Positions 45,345 to 55,378 of a stretch of DNA of 64,000 bases are shown here, piece by piece. The notes under the pieces are model-generated. The model did not search any database. It saw only the letters and a program-made list of their open reading frames with translations, and was not told the origin of the DNA. The stretch is from the NCBI RefSeq assembly GCF_001721645.1, contig NZ_CP017141.1, positions 1,860,001-1,924,000 of the forward strand, given 5' to 3'. The translations under genes and the position numbers were made by a program. Source of the DNA: Pedobacter steynii (GTDB lineage: Bacteria; Bacteroidota; Bacteroidia; Sphingobacteriales; Sphingobacteriaceae). The first letter of the stretch is position 1. The number at the start of each line of letters is the position of its first letter.

Positions 45345-46064
45345 TTAGTCTTTTAATTGTCTTAAATACATTTGGATAGTATTCTCCAATCCCAGGTAAA
45401 GTGCATCACTGATCAGGGCATGGCCGATACTTACTTCGAGTAATCCGGGAATGTTCGCTGCAAAATATTTGAGGTTATGTAAATCAAGATCATGACCGGC
45501 ATTGATTCCTAAACCTAGTTCATTAGCTCTTTCTGCCGCCGCCACATAAGGACGGATGGCCAGTTCTGGCTGAGTAGGGAAATTGCGGGCATAGTCTTCC
45601 GTATACAGCTCAATCCGGTCTGTTCCGCTTTCTGCTGCAGCATCAATCATGTCAATTACAGGATCTACGAAAATAGAAACCCGGATTCCGGCAGACTGAA
45701 ACAGGCTGACCATTTCTTTAAGGTATACTTTATTTTTGATGGTGTCCCATCCATGATTAGAGGTGATTTGCCCCTCGGTATCAGGAACTAATGTAACCTG
45801 TGCTGGTTTATTGGCCAGAACTAGGTCTATAAATTTCTGTTCGCGGCAGTTGCCTTCAATATTGAATTCTGTAGCAATTATGGCTTTCAGGTCAAATACA
45901 TCCTGATAACGGATATGTCGTTCGTCTGGTCGGGGATGTACCGTAATTCCCTCTGCTCCAAATCGCTCGCAATCTAAGGCCACCTTTACCAAATCAGGAT
46001 TGTTACCCCCGCGACTGTTTCTTAAAGTCGCGATTTTATTAATGTTTACAGATAATTTTGCCAT
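45345..46064 (-). CDS. pdxJ: Pyridoxine 5'-phosphate synthase
   Basis: A 239-residue TIM-barrel enzyme joining deoxyxylulose 5-phosphate and aminoacetone 3-phosphate in the DXP-dependent vitamin B6 pathway. Motifs: [17 protein letters not shown] at the start, HPRPDERHI (catalytic His), [12 protein letters not shown] and [10 protein letters not shown]. Full length. The lipoprotein gene follows; gcvP, a PLP enzyme, is two genes downstream, perhaps by chance. Confidence 0.97.
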   Translation of the reverse strand: MAKLSVNINKIATLRNSRGGNNPDLVKVALDCERFGAEGITVHPRPDERHIRYQDVFDLKAIIATEFNIEGNCREQKFIDLVLANKPAQVTLVPDTEGQITSNHGWDTIKNKVYLKEMVSLFQSAGIRVSIFVDPVIDMIDAAAESGTDRIELYTEDYARNFPTQPELAIRPYVAAAERANELGLGINAGHDLDLHNLKYFAANIPGLLEVSIGHALISDALYLGLENTIQMYLRQLKD

Positions 46065-46128
46065 GATGTAAAAATAGTGGATTATTTCCTTATTTTGCTG
46101 TTAGCAATTACGATAATTTCTTACACCA

Positions 46129-47700
46129 ATGTCTATAAAGTCCCTTTTTACATTTCTATGCCTGTTGAGTTTACAATGCGTATTGTATGCACAGGAGACC
46201 AAGATTGATTTAAAGGGATATCCTGTTATCGCACATCAGGATACCTTGTTTCATGTTAAAAACAGACTGGGTTCGTTATCGGCTTCGGAACGTGCGGAAA
46301 GAACTTCAGAAAAGGTAACGCGATTGGCTGAGGATCTTCTCTTTGTAGCGGATTCTGTTAAAATTGTAGACGATTCCCTGGTAACTGATCTGGTCTATAA
46401 AGGAAATATCCTGATTAGTTTGTCTAAAGCCGATGCAGACTCCGTAAGGATGGATAAGAGCGTGCTGGCAAAGACTTACCAACAGATTATCGTGAAGAAT
46501 GTAAAAGAATATAAAAGCGAAACTGATGTGGTGGTGCTGTTAAAGCGCGCCGGTTTAGGACTGCTCATTTTACTGGTTCTGGGTGCTGCAATCTTCTACT
46601 TAAATAAATATTCCAACCGGTTCCGTGCCTGGATTAGTGTGAAACTTCAAAAAAGAATCGGAAATATTAAGATTAAAGATTATGAGCTGATTAACAAAAG
46701 AAGTGAACTGCTTCTGATTGGAAGGTTGCTAAATCTGCTCAAGTTTTTATTAATCTTCCTGCTGATCTATATTACACTTCCCCTGGTATTCCGGCTTTTT
46801 CCATGGACGAAACCCTGGGGAGACAGTCTGATTAATTTTGTGCTGAATCCTTTGAAGAATATATTCAGCGCGATGATCAATTTCATTCCCAATCTGATTA
46901 CCATTGTGATTATTTTCTTTGTCTTTCACTACATAAAAAAGGCAATTAAATTTTTAGCAGAGGAAATCGAAACAGAGAAACTTAAGATAAACGGTTTCTA
47001 TTCTGATTGGGCAAAACCTACGTACAACATTGTACGTATTGTACTGAATGCATTTATGCTGGTGGTCATCTGGCCATTTATTCCAGGTTCTAACTCTGAA
47101 ATATTCAAAGGAGTATCGGTATTTCTGGGTCTCCTGATTTCCTTTGGTTCTTCTTCTGCAATCAGCAATGGAGTAGCAGGGATGGTAATCACCTATATGC
47201 GTCCTTTTAAAATCGGAGATGTGGTTAAGATAGGGGATACGACCGGTGCAGTGCTTGAAAAGTCTCTGTTGGTTACCAGACTGAAAACCATAAAAAATGA
47301 AATCATTACCATTCCGAATAGTGCAATTTTGAATGGCAATACGGTTAATTATACCAGCTTAAGTGTAAATGAAGGATTGATTATTCATACTACGCTTACA
47401 CTTGGTTACGATATTCCCTGGCAGACCATTCATAGCCTGTTGATCAATGCCGCTCTGGCAACAGATGGAGTGATTAAAGAAAAGCAGCCATTTGTATTGC
47501 AAACCAGCCTCGACGACTGGTATGTGTCTTATCAGCTTAACGCTTATGTTGACAAGCCGGAAATTATGGCTTTGATTTACTCAGAGCTGCATAAAAATAT
47601 TCATGAAGCCTTTAATGAAGCAGGGGTAGAGATCATGTCTCCGCATTATCAGGCAATCCGGGATGGAAATGCGAGTACACTGCCTAATCAGACTTCCTGA
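46129..47700 (+). CDS. MscS-family mechanosensitive channel
   Basis: A 523-residue protein with a signal peptide (end near LYAQ), a periplasmic N-terminal domain (about 21-135), then around five membrane helices (first near 138-158). The MscS pore-lining helix and beta domain run GLLISFGSSSAISNGVAGM, PFKIGDVVKIGDTTGAV and IPNSAILNGNTVNY. The C-terminal alpha/beta domain ends near 515. It releases osmolytes during hypo-osmotic shock, by family. It is divergent from pdxJ. Confidence 0.94.
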   Translation: MSIKSLFTFLCLLSLQCVLYAQETKIDLKGYPVIAHQDTLFHVKNRLGSLSASERAERTSEKVTRLAEDLLFVADSVKIVDDSLVTDLVYKGNILISLSKADADSVRMDKSVLAKTYQQIIVKNVKEYKSETDVVVLLKRAGLGLLILLVLGAAIFYLNKYSNRFRAWISVKLQKRIGNIKIKDYELINKRSELLLIGRLLNLLKFLLIFLLIYITLPLVFRLFPWTKPWGDSLINFVLNPLKNIFSAMINFIPNLITIVIIFFVFHYIKKAIKFLAEEIETEKLKINGFYSDWAKPTYNIVRIVLNAFMLVVIWPFIPGSNSEIFKGVSVFLGLLISFGSSSAISNGVAGMVITYMRPFKIGDVVKIGDTTGAVLEKSLLVTRLKTIKNEIITIPNSAILNGNTVNYTSLSVNEGLIIHTTLTLGYDIPWQTIHSLLINAALATDGVIKEKQPFVLQTSLDDWYVSYQLNAYVDKPEIMALIYSELHKNIHEAFNEAGVEIMSPHYQAIRDGNASTLPNQTS

Positions 47701-47723
47701 CCGGAAGAATTCTACTTCATAAA

Positions 47724-47756
47724 AAAAGGGATGCAGTTTCAAACCGCATCCCTTTT
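47724..47756. terminator. Bidirectional terminator between the MscS and ahcY genes
   Basis: GGGATGC/GCATCCC stem with an inner GTTT/AAAC pairing, flanked by A-run and T-run (47721-47761). Confidence 0.9.
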
Positions 47757-47772
47757 CTTTTAAACGATATTT

Positions 47773-49089
47773 CTAGTATCTGTAAGCTTCCGGTTTAAAT
47801 GGACCTTCAACAGGAACACCGATATAGTCTGCCTGATGCTGATCTAAAACATCCAGTTCAACACCGATTTTTGCCAGGTGTAAACGGGCTACTTTTTCAT
47901 CAAGATATTTAGGAAGAACATAAACTTTGTTCTCATATTTATCTGTATTTGTCCAAAGTTCCAACTGAGCTAAAGTCTGATTGGTGAAAGAGTTAGACAT
48001 TACAAAGCTTGGGTGACCTGTAGCGCAACCTAAGTTTACTAAACGACCTTCAGCTAATAAAATGATGTCTTTACCGTCAATAGTGTATTTATCAACCTGA
48101 GGTTTGATTTCTATTTTAGTATCACCATAGTTTTTGTTTAACCAGGCAACGTCGATTTCATTATCGAAGTGACCAATGTTACAAACGATGGTTTTGTCTT
48201 TCATCGCTTTGAAATGCTCTGCACGAACGATATCACAGTTTCCGGTAGTAGTAACTACGATGTCAGCTTCTTTAACGGCAGTAGCGAATTTTTTCACTTC
48301 ATATCCTTCCATTGCTGCTTGTAATGCACAGATCGGGTCAATTTCAGATACAATTACACGTACACCTTGTGAGCTTAATGATTCTGCAGAACCTTTACCC
48401 ACATCACCATAACCCGCAACAACAGCAACTTTACCAGCCATCATTACATCAGTTGCACGACGGATCGCATCAACCAATGACTCACGGCATCCGTATTTAT
48501 TATCGAATTTAGATTTGGTAACTGAATCGTTAACATTGATCGCAGGTAAATGTAAAGTGCCATTTTTCATGCGCTCATACAGACGGTGAACACCCGTAGT
48601 TGTTTCTTCAGATAACCCTTTGATAGCAGCAATCAGCTCTGGATATTTATCGAATACCATGTTGGTTAAATCACCACCATCGTCTAAGATCATATTTAAT
48701 GGCTGACGCTCCGGACCAAAATGTAAAGTCTGCTCAATACACCAGTCGAAATCTACCTCATTCAGACCTTTCCATGCATATACCTGAATACCTGCAGCAG
48801 CAATTGCAGCCGCAGCGTGATCCTGAGTAGAAAAGATATTACATGATGACCAGGTTACTTCTGCACCCAGTTCAACTAAAGTCTCAATTAAAACTGCAGT
48901 CTGGATAGTCATGTGCAGACATCCTGCGATGCGCGCACCTTTTAATGGTTTTGAAGGACCGAATTCTTCGCGTAATGACATTAGTCCCGGCATCTCTGCC
49001 TCTGCTAATCCAATCTCTTTACGACCCCATTCTGCCAGTGAAATGTCCTTAACTTTATAAGGAACGTAAGTTGTCTCTACTGATGACAT
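47773..49089 (-). CDS. ahcY: Adenosylhomocysteinase
   Basis: A 438-residue NAD-dependent hydrolase that converts S-adenosylhomocysteine to homocysteine and adenosine in the methyl cycle. It has the N-terminal substrate domain with [13 protein letters not shown] and [14 protein letters not shown], the NAD fold [13 protein letters not shown] and the C-terminal [10 protein letters not shown] and KPEAYRY end. It is monocistronic and its 79-base leader shows no SAH riboswitch-like structure. Confidence 0.97.
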   Translation of the reverse strand: MSSVETTYVPYKVKDISLAEWGRKEIGLAEAEMPGLMSLREEFGPSKPLKGARIAGCLHMTIQTAVLIETLVELGAEVTWSSCNIFSTQDHAAAAIAAAGIQVYAWKGLNEVDFDWCIEQTLHFGPERQPLNMILDDGGDLTNMVFDKYPELIAAIKGLSEETTTGVHRLYERMKNGTLHLPAINVNDSVTKSKFDNKYGCRESLVDAIRRATDVMMAGKVAVVAGYGDVGKGSAESLSSQGVRVIVSEIDPICALQAAMEGYEVKKFATAVKEADIVVTTTGNCDIVRAEHFKAMKDKTIVCNIGHFDNEIDVAWLNKNYGDTKIEIKPQVDKYTIDGKDIILLAEGRLVNLGCATGHPSFVMSNSFTNQTLAQLELWTNTDKYENKVYVLPKYLDEKVARLHLAKIGVELDVLDQHQADYIGVPVEGPFKPEAYRY

Positions 49090-49168
49090 ATTTTTTTATT
49101 TAAGTTTCTGTTTTACAATTTGTTATGTTTGAGTGCGTTCTGGTTTGAGTGGGATGTACCTGCCTTTT

Positions 49169-49630
49169 CTAAAACAACCTCATTTTTACTTCGGCAAAAT
49201 TACACAATAGTTTAGCCAAATTCAAAAGTGCGATAGAGTTGTAAGCGATACAGAAAAATGCAAAGCCACATATTCCGGTTGTCAGGGCTGAGGCATGCAA
49301 TACATAATACCATAGCTCCAGTCCAGAAAAGGTACTCCAGGCCGCGATCCGGTCGTTAAACTCCATGTAATTAATCAATAGCCAGGACATAATAAGTCCC
49401 AAGGTGCTGATCATCGCGGTTATTTTCGCTGAACTGTGCCTTTTTTTTAAAATCAGGAGTAAAATATTTAAAACGATCAGCGTAAATATGACATACCAGT
49501 GAAGATAAAAAAATGGAGAATTGCTCATGTCCACTGATGATGGTCCTTCCGGGCTGGCCCAAAGAGCCTGGATGTAGCCGAAACCTATTGCCGAAAGATT
49601 AAGGAATAATGTTTTATGGATATGGCGCAT
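49169..49630 (-). CDS. Small membrane protein of unknown function
   Basis: A 153-residue protein with about four hydrophobic segments (near 45-62, 70-88, 105-125 and 128-143) and no motif I recognise. The weakly hydrophobic N-terminus could be a signal or first helix. It is divergent from the transglutaminase-like gene with 91 bases between, and 79 bases after the ahcY start on the same strand side. Confidence 0.6.
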   Translation of the reverse strand: MRHIHKTLFLNLSAIGFGYIQALWASPEGPSSVDMSNSPFFYLHWYVIFTLIVLNILLLILKKRHSSAKITAMISTLGLIMSWLLINYMEFNDRIAAWSTFSGLELWYYVLHASALTTGICGFAFFCIAYNSIALLNLAKLLCNFAEVKMRLF

Positions 49631-49721
49631 ATTGATCAGTATCGGAATGATTTTTCTCCCGCAAAAATACTGATAATCTTAAGCTACATTTCACGTATAT
49701 TTATTACAAATTAATTTCTAC

Positions 49722-50837
49722 ATGAAGATATCGATCCCGATTGCCTTGTTTTTGCTTGTTTTTACTGCTGAGCAGTCCATCGCTCAAAATTTTTATAAAA
49801 ATGAGCCACTTATTCTCGCGGAAAAAGAACAGGCAGCCATTCTTACAGGAAAAAACTGGCAGGAAAACCGTTGGAGGATATCGCCTCAGATCGCACATGA
49901 TACTTTGAAACTGAAACTGTATTCTTCAATGGAGGATGTTGGCTTCAGGACTGACAAGGATAGCATCAAGTTTAAAATCAAGGTGGGGGAAACGAAATCT
50001 TTTTATGTGAAGATGGGAGCTGTTGAGCCGGCCCATACCATATTTGCCGCTGAGCCCTTTATCTGGGATATCATCTCTTATGGTAAGGAAAGAAGAAGAA
50101 AAGATATCCGCATATTTTACGAACAGGCTAACCATTCTTATTTTGATTCTTTACGCCGCTTGTATCCTTTGGATCAGGTGCTGATAAAGGAACGTACAGA
50201 TATGGATAAAGTTCTTTCTATAATGAACTGGACACATCACCAATGGAAACATGATGGGAATAAAAGCCCTAAGAAAAATGATGCGATATCTATTCTGGAG
50301 GAAGTAAAGGAGGGAGGGCGTTTTCCTTGTTTTGCTTATTCGATCGTTTTACGCGATCAATTGACAGCTCATGGTTATCAGGCGAGAGTGGTTTATATCA
50401 AAACAAAAGATTTAGAAACCAGGAAAGGTTCTCCAGGTCATGTGGTCACTGAGGTCTTTTTAAAAGATCTGAAAAAATGGGTGTTTTTAGATGGGCAATT
50501 TAACGTAATGCCTACTTTAGGTGGTAAACCATTAAATGGGGCTGAGTTCCAGCATGCCTTAAGCAAAAATTATGATCAGGTGGTACTTTCAAGTAAAGAT
50601 ATGGTCGATAAAAAGGAGTACACGGATTTTGTATATGATTATTTATATTATTTTGATACCGCGTTGGATAACCGGATTTTGCCGGTAAAGGAGCGGTATA
50701 CAGTTGATGGTAAAAAATCTTTAATGCTGGTTCCAACAGGAGCTGCCCATCCTACTAAAATAGGTTTCTGGAATTCTGTAATCGACTATTGCTTGTATAC
50801 TTCTTCATTGAACGATTTTTACGCTGCTCCAAAATAA
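49722..50837 (+). CDS. Exported transglutaminase-like protein
   Basis: A 371-residue protein with a signal peptide (end near SIAQ, residue 21). Residues 150-260 resemble a transglutaminase/protease fold with a Cys-His-Asp triad: Cys203 in RFPCFAYS, His240 in GHVVTEVF and Asp257 in VFLDGQFN. The N-terminal part is a beta-rich domain. It is periplasmic or surface-located; peptidase, amidase or structural roles are possible. It stands alone, convergent with the methyltransferase. Confidence 0.85.
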   Translation: MKISIPIALFLLVFTAEQSIAQNFYKNEPLILAEKEQAAILTGKNWQENRWRISPQIAHDTLKLKLYSSMEDVGFRTDKDSIKFKIKVGETKSFYVKMGAVEPAHTIFAAEPFIWDIISYGKERRRKDIRIFYEQANHSYFDSLRRLYPLDQVLIKERTDMDKVLSIMNWTHHQWKHDGNKSPKKNDAISILEEVKEGGRFPCFAYSIVLRDQLTAHGYQARVVYIKTKDLETRKGSPGHVVTEVFLKDLKKWVFLDGQFNVMPTLGGKPLNGAEFQHALSKNYDQVVLSSKDMVDKKEYTDFVYDYLYYFDTALDNRILPVKERYTVDGKKSLMLVPTGAAHPTKIGFWNSVIDYCLYTSSLNDFYAAPK

Positions 50838-50860
50838 TCCGGGAAATTATGCTTGTTTCT

Positions 50861-51391
50861 TTAATGGCTTTGCCAGGATAGTGGCTTAGCGATTATGCAA
50901 ATTGCCGATAGAGGATGCAATTTTCCAAATATAACATTGACAATCTCAAAGGAATGCTGATTCAGCATTACCTTTAGTGGGTCGGCTGCGGCTATGCTGA
51001 TGTCATAAGGTGCCTGGTGAAACAGGTAAAACAGGCCGCTGTCCGGAACCAGGTAATCCCGGATCAGCTGAAGTTCTTTCCGGGGATCTTTCCAAAATAC
51101 ATTCAGGTTAAACGAGAGTACTTTATCGTAGTGTTGAAGAGACAATTTTGTCTTTGCAAAATTCTCCTGAATGAAGTCAGAATGACCGGAATTTATGAAC
51201 CTTTCATTGCGTTTTACCGCCATTCTGATGGCTGCAGCTGATTGATCAATGGCTGTAATTTTTCCCGTTGTTAGCCGGGCAGCAATCAGCTCTGCTAAAA
51301 TCCCGGATCCGCAACCAATTTCCAGCAGATGGTCTGTTGGCTTATGGTTAAGTGTTGTCAATGCCCAGATAAATCTTTCGTTGATCTTCAT
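50861..51391 (-). CDS. Class I SAM-dependent methyltransferase
   Basis: A 176-residue small methyltransferase. Motif I LLEIGCGSGILAELIAARL, acidic ITAIDQSAAAIRMA and motif post-I KVLSFNLNVFWKDPRKEL fit a Rossmann methyltransferase. It lacks a C-terminal extension. Substrate unknown. It is 23 bases from the end of the convergent transglutaminase-like gene. Confidence 0.88.
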   Translation of the reverse strand: MKINERFIWALTTLNHKPTDHLLEIGCGSGILAELIAARLTTGKITAIDQSAAAIRMAVKRNERFINSGHSDFIQENFAKTKLSLQHYDKVLSFNLNVFWKDPRKELQLIRDYLVPDSGLFYLFHQAPYDISIAAADPLKVMLNQHSFEIVNVIFGKLHPLSAICIIAKPLSWQSH

Positions 51392-51447
51392 TTTCCATTT
51401 TTTCGCCTCTTTATCGAAGAAAAACGGATCCTCTTTTGGGATAATGA

Positions 51448-52200
51448 TTAAAATTTAATCAACAGCTTTTCAGAAACCAGATTGCCATTTTTATAATACT
51501 CAAAAAACCAATCTCCGTTCTTTTTTAAAACAATCCCGTTGGAAGTTCCATTCTCAGCGATGAAATAATCATTGACTGAGCTTAAATATAAGGTTAAAAC
51601 TATTTTTGGTGTGGTATCTATAAGTTGGTATCCCGTAACTGTTGGCTGAGCATATAGCGTGCCTGCAGCCTGGTTTGTTGCGGCTACCGGAGTCTCAATG
51701 GCTTTTTTTACCGGGGGAGTTACCACAGGAGCTACGACAGGAACTACCTGTTGTGCAGGTGCCTGGGCCATCCCGGTATAAGTATAAGGAGTTTCTTTTA
51801 GCGAAGTAAAGGCGTCTCTCAGCGCCAGATTGTAAGAGGTTTTATACTCTTTCTCCCTGCTCTTGCCTTCCTTACTTTTAAAAACCACATTTCCCTGGCA
51901 ATCCTTTAAGGCAATGGTCAGGTTGGTGGTAAACATGCCATTTTTCTCTAATACATCTGCATTTAGTGCACTACACCTATTGTTGGCTACTTCCGCAGGC
52001 AATTCCGTATTGTCAAAATATACCGTAAAACCCTTCTCTTCTAAAAGTAACTTGGTCAGGGTATTCAACGTATACTGATCATTCTGTTTAAGAAAATTGA
52101 ATTTTTCCGGTACCAGTACATATTTGTAATTATTTATGGTATGCTGGGCAAAGCCTGAAAAAGGAAGCGCTAAAACGAGTAAAAAAAGATATTTTTTCAT
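51448..52200 (-). CDS. Exported protein with Pro/Val-rich linker, unknown function
   Basis: A 250-residue protein starting at ATG 52200 (MKKYLFLLVLALPFSGFAQ) with a signal peptide; an upstream ATG at 52221 adds seven residues. The N-terminal domain (20-150) has alternating beta and helix, including TVYFDNTELPAEVANNRC. It is followed by a low-complexity linker rich in Pro, Val, Ala and Gln (about 145-190) and a short beta domain (about 195-250) with FFEYYKNGNLVSEKLLIKF. I do not recognise it. It is 46 bases downstream of the MFS pump gene. Confidence 0.7.
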   Translation of the reverse strand: MKKYLFLLVLALPFSGFAQHTINNYKYVLVPEKFNFLKQNDQYTLNTLTKLLLEEKGFTVYFDNTELPAEVANNRCSALNADVLEKNGMFTTNLTIALKDCQGNVVFKSKEGKSREKEYKTSYNLALRDAFTSLKETPYTYTGMAQAPAQQVVPVVAPVVTPPVKKAIETPVAATNQAAGTLYAQPTVTGYQLIDTTPKIVLTLYLSSVNDYFIAENGTSNGIVLKKNGDWFFEYYKNGNLVSEKLLIKF

Positions 52201-52246
52201 ATCAACTGAGGTTATTATCAATCAGGATATAAATATAGTTTTTATT

Positions 52247-53644
52247 TTATTTTTTATCATCAGGCAGAAAAAAGAGAACGACTCCAACTATAAAAAGAAA
52301 GCCGATATTAACTGTCGTGGCGACCTGATAAGCGGCTATGTACGACTTTGTGTTTGATTCGGTTCCCAGGTGGCTGAAGAAAACACCACCCACAATTGCG
52401 ACCCCCAAGGCAACGGAAATCTGCTGTAAGGTTAAGTAAATCCCGGAAGATGCACCGACCATCCCCGCAGGGATGTTTTTGAGTGCCATAGTCATTAATG
52501 CAGGCAGCACTGTTCCGCAACCCATGCCATATGTAAACAGGACTACCAGCGTACTGATAGGATTAATCCCCTGGGTGTTGAATATCAGGAGGTGTAACAA
52601 CAGGCCAATGATCATGATAGTTACGCCTGCTATGGAAATGTATTTTCCATGCCTGGCCACAAGACGGGTGAAAATTAAGGAAGCGACTACATATCCTACA
52701 CCCTGACAGACAAAATACATTCCGGTAGTTGTTGAGTTAACACCCAGCCCCATTTGTAATTGAATGGTGTTGATTAGAAAATAAGAGTCCTGTACCATAT
52801 AGTAAAACAAGGCTGCGCAGAGTCCGATGTTAAAGTCCCTGTATTTAAAGACATTCATGCTCATCAGCAGCGGTCTGCCAGACTTCAGACAAAAGCGCTG
52901 GTAATAGCTGAAAGCAAATATCAGCAGGAGGGATAACCCCAGCATGATGATGCTCCATGTTGGCCAGCCGGCTTCTCTTCCCTGAATGAGCGGATAGATG
53001 AAGACAATCAGGGTAACCATTAACAATAGGGCGCCTATTACATCAAATTTTTCCGGATTCCGGTGTTTTGATTCCTGTAAATAACGGGCACCCAGGATCA
53101 CCGCTATAATACCTACAGGGAGGTTGATCAGGAAAATCAAACGCCAGCCATCCAGAATAAAATGGGCATCAGGAAGAAAACCTCCCAAAAATTGCCCGAT
53201 TACCGAGGCCACACCGGCAATGCTGCCATAAATGCCAAAAGCCTTTACCCGTTCTTCCGGAACCGGAAACAGCTCAGGGATAAACGCCAATCCCTGCGGA
53301 ACCATAAAGGCCCCGCTAATTCCCTGAATAAACCTGGCTACGTTGAGCTGTGTTGCTGTTTGCGAAAAACCACAGATACAAGATGCAATCGTGAAAACAG
53401 AGATCCCGATCAAGAAAATCTTTTTCTTTCCGTAGTACTCGCCAGCCTTTCCTCCGGTGATCAAAAAAGCAGCATATCCGATGATGTACATCACAATGAT
53501 AAACTGCATATCAGCATCTGATCCCTTAACGCCATTTTTTATTGCAGGAAGCGCCACATTTACGATAAACAGGTCAATGACGGTTAAGAATATAGCGGTC
53601 GATACTATGCCTAATGAAAACCACTTCGATAGATTTTTATTCAT
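52247..53644 (-). CDS. MFS drug exporter, DHA2 (14-helix) class
   Basis: A 465-residue transporter with repeated hydrophobic helices. Motif A-like GGKAGEYYGKKKIFLIG lies after TM2 and motif C-like GIYGSIAGVASVIGQFLGG in TM5, characteristic of QacA/EmrB-type antiporters. It is divergent from the HxlR regulator with an 86-base promoter gap and is likely regulated by it. Substrate unknown. Confidence 0.92.
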   Translation of the reverse strand: MNKNLSKWFSLGIVSTAIFLTVIDLFIVNVALPAIKNGVKGSDADMQFIIVMYIIGYAAFLITGGKAGEYYGKKKIFLIGISVFTIASCICGFSQTATQLNVARFIQGISGAFMVPQGLAFIPELFPVPEERVKAFGIYGSIAGVASVIGQFLGGFLPDAHFILDGWRLIFLINLPVGIIAVILGARYLQESKHRNPEKFDVIGALLLMVTLIVFIYPLIQGREAGWPTWSIIMLGLSLLLIFAFSYYQRFCLKSGRPLLMSMNVFKYRDFNIGLCAALFYYMVQDSYFLINTIQLQMGLGVNSTTTGMYFVCQGVGYVVASLIFTRLVARHGKYISIAGVTIMIIGLLLHLLIFNTQGINPISTLVVLFTYGMGCGTVLPALMTMALKNIPAGMVGASSGIYLTLQQISVALGVAIVGGVFFSHLGTESNTKSYIAAYQVATTVNIGFLFIVGVVLFFLPDDKK

Positions 53645-53690
53645 GGATACAACGTTTTCTTTATCTTTATTTTTTCAAAGTAAGTCTGTT

Positions 53691-53710
53691 CTACTGAGCT
53701 AAACCAGTAG
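53691..53710. promoter_or_regulatory. Candidate HxlR operator between the MFS and regulator genes
   Basis: CTACTG-8-CAGTAG is a perfect inverted repeat in the divergent region, 20 bases before the hxlR-like start and 46 bases before the MFS start. Confidence 0.45.
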
Positions 53711-53730
53711 TCTTATAAACCGTACCTAGT

Positions 53731-54117
53731 ATGCAGGATAGTACCAATAGTGATAATGAAGCGGTTACAAACGCGAAAAATCCGGGGAATTTTGAAAATG
53801 ACTTCCCGTTGACAGGCGTGTTTAAGGTAATTGGTGGTAAATGGAAAATGACCCTGGTAAAAGCTATTGCAGCACAATGTCCTAAACGATTTGGAGAATT
53901 GAGACGCGAAATGGAAAATGTAACTCAAGGTACATTGACACTTCAATTGAAGGAATTAGAGCGCGACAAGATCATCAGCCGGGAGGCTTTTGCAGAGTCC
54001 CCTCCAAGGGTAGAGTACAAACTGACCGAGATTGGGAAGACCTTGATCCCAGTCCTTGATGTGCTGGAAGAATGGTGGGAGAATTATGGATCCAAGGGTT
54101 CATCAAAATCGACCTGA
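53731..54117 (+). CDS. HxlR-family winged-helix regulator
   Basis: A 128-residue regulator with the HxlR core FPLTGVFKVIGGKWKMTLVKAI, FGELRREMENVTQGTLTLQLKEL and the wing SREAFAESPPRVEYKLTEIG. Members are redox- or aldehyde-responsive repressors or activators of adjacent genes. It is divergent from the MFS pump. Its last 34 bases overlap the end of the convergent YdcF-like gene. Confidence 0.92.
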   Translation: MQDSTNSDNEAVTNAKNPGNFENDFPLTGVFKVIGGKWKMTLVKAIAAQCPKRFGELRREMENVTQGTLTLQLKELERDKIISREAFAESPPRVEYKLTEIGKTLIPVLDVLEEWWENYGSKGSSKST

Positions 54118-55301
54118 AGGGACATCGCATTCGGATAAAATTCCAATGCGGTATCAGACAGACGTTTTCCCATCCGGTATGGCTCATAACCAAGTTCTTT
54201 TATACAGCGGTTAAGCAAAACATCTCTGATATACTTGCTTTGCGATTTTATGGTTACCGTAAGTGCAGCTTTTTCCATTGGCATACCATATCTGAACATG
54301 ATCCTGGCCGCATTCCGCATATTGGTAGTGGTGTGTCTTGCATGAGGCTCCATAATGATTGAGCTTTCCGGAATTTGTAACGCATTCATCAGAAATTTTT
54401 TCATTTCGTATGCCTCGCTGTATTTGGTTTTATAGGGATGTACCCGGCCACCCGAAACCATAATAAATGGTGCAACTCCCTTGTGATATTGTTCAGCGGC
54501 AAGTCTGCAACGCAACATTCCACCGGCACTTAATTCGGTGTCCTGTTCTTCCGGCCCTTCTCCTGGTGCCAATATCAGGCTGTATTTGTAGGCGCCAAAG
54601 TCGGTTTTTTTGATGGCAGAAAGACTTGCTTTGTTTACGGTATTTATCATCGGTTCGTAATCTGCTGCTTCGTTCCGCTCATTAATTTCCAATGCAATTA
54701 ATGCGAATTGCATGGAGGGTTCAAAGAACAGGTTATTTTTTGTGTTCAGACTTAAGGAAGCGTTCGTACTCACCAACTCCGGATAACTTTTATCTTTCAC
54801 ATTAAATCCTATCGAGTCAATTTTGGGGTAATTAGGTTTTGCCCCCTCCACATATACCCCAATGGTATAATTAATAGCTTTTGCGTCTTGCTCCCATGCT
54901 TTACGCAATATTTCTACCGGTTCCAAATGGCCATACAAGCTATAACTACCCGAAGGAATGAGTTGCTTCTTCAGCATCGTATTTAATGGAGTATTCTCCT
55001 TAAAAAGAGAGCTTAATTGCTTACTTACCGTTATAATTTCATCTTCACTGAATTTAAAAGCAGCACTGAAGCAAGCGATGTCGCTATTACAATTTTTAAG
55101 GGCATCTGTTATTTTTGCAGATTTGGATTTAAGGAAAGCGCTCAACACCGGATCATTCTGGATCAGCTTTTTCACCGCCTGATCCTGCTGTATCAGGGTT
55201 AGCAGATGGTAGTTCTTATCCTGAACAGGACTAGTCGTGTTTTGTGCCCATACATTTATCGCACAGAGGCAACCACAGATTAAAAAGAAAAAAGATCTCA
55301 T
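54084..55301 (-). CDS. YdcF/ElyC (DUF218) family exported protein
   Basis: A 405-residue protein with a signal peptide (CLCAINVWAQ near residue 20), a helical N-terminal part (about 30-200) and a C-terminal DUF218 domain (about 240-390). The domain includes LILAPGEGPE, MLRCRLAAEQY, MVSGGRVHPYKT and IMEPHARHTTTNMRNAA. DUF218 proteins act in cell-envelope or lipid-carrier processes. It lies downstream of the SusCD genes but behind their terminator, so it may be transcribed alone. Convergent overlap with HxlR. Confidence 0.88.
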   Translation of the reverse strand: MRSFFFLICGCLCAINVWAQNTTSPVQDKNYHLLTLIQQDQAVKKLIQNDPVLSAFLKSKSAKITDALKNCNSDIACFSAAFKFSEDEIITVSKQLSSLFKENTPLNTMLKKQLIPSGSYSLYGHLEPVEILRKAWEQDAKAINYTIGVYVEGAKPNYPKIDSIGFNVKDKSYPELVSTNASLSLNTKNNLFFEPSMQFALIALEINERNEAADYEPMINTVNKASLSAIKKTDFGAYKYSLILAPGEGPEEQDTELSAGGMLRCRLAAEQYHKGVAPFIMVSGGRVHPYKTKYSEAYEMKKFLMNALQIPESSIIMEPHARHTTTNMRNAARIMFRYGMPMEKAALTVTIKSQSKYIRDVLLNRCIKELGYEPYRMGKRLSDTALEFYPNAMSLQVDFDEPLDP

Positions 55302-55324
55302 TTTGTGTTTAATAAGGTCAGCAG

Positions 55325-55362
55325 TATTTAAAATAAAAGGCCGGTACTGAAGGGTACCGGCC
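55325..55362 (-). terminator. Terminator of the SusCD operon
   Basis: GGCCGGTAC / GTACCGGCC arms (55339-55362) are perfect with a six-base loop; on the minus strand the stem is followed by TTTTATTTTAAATA. It lies 17 bases after the SusD stop and 24 bases before the YdcF-like start. Confidence 0.88.
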
Positions 55363-55378
55363 AGATGAGATAGAAGAT

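Noticed and set aside
49090..49168. SAH or SAM riboswitch upstream of ahcY
   Set aside because: The region is only 79 bases, AT-rich and lacks the conserved paired core.
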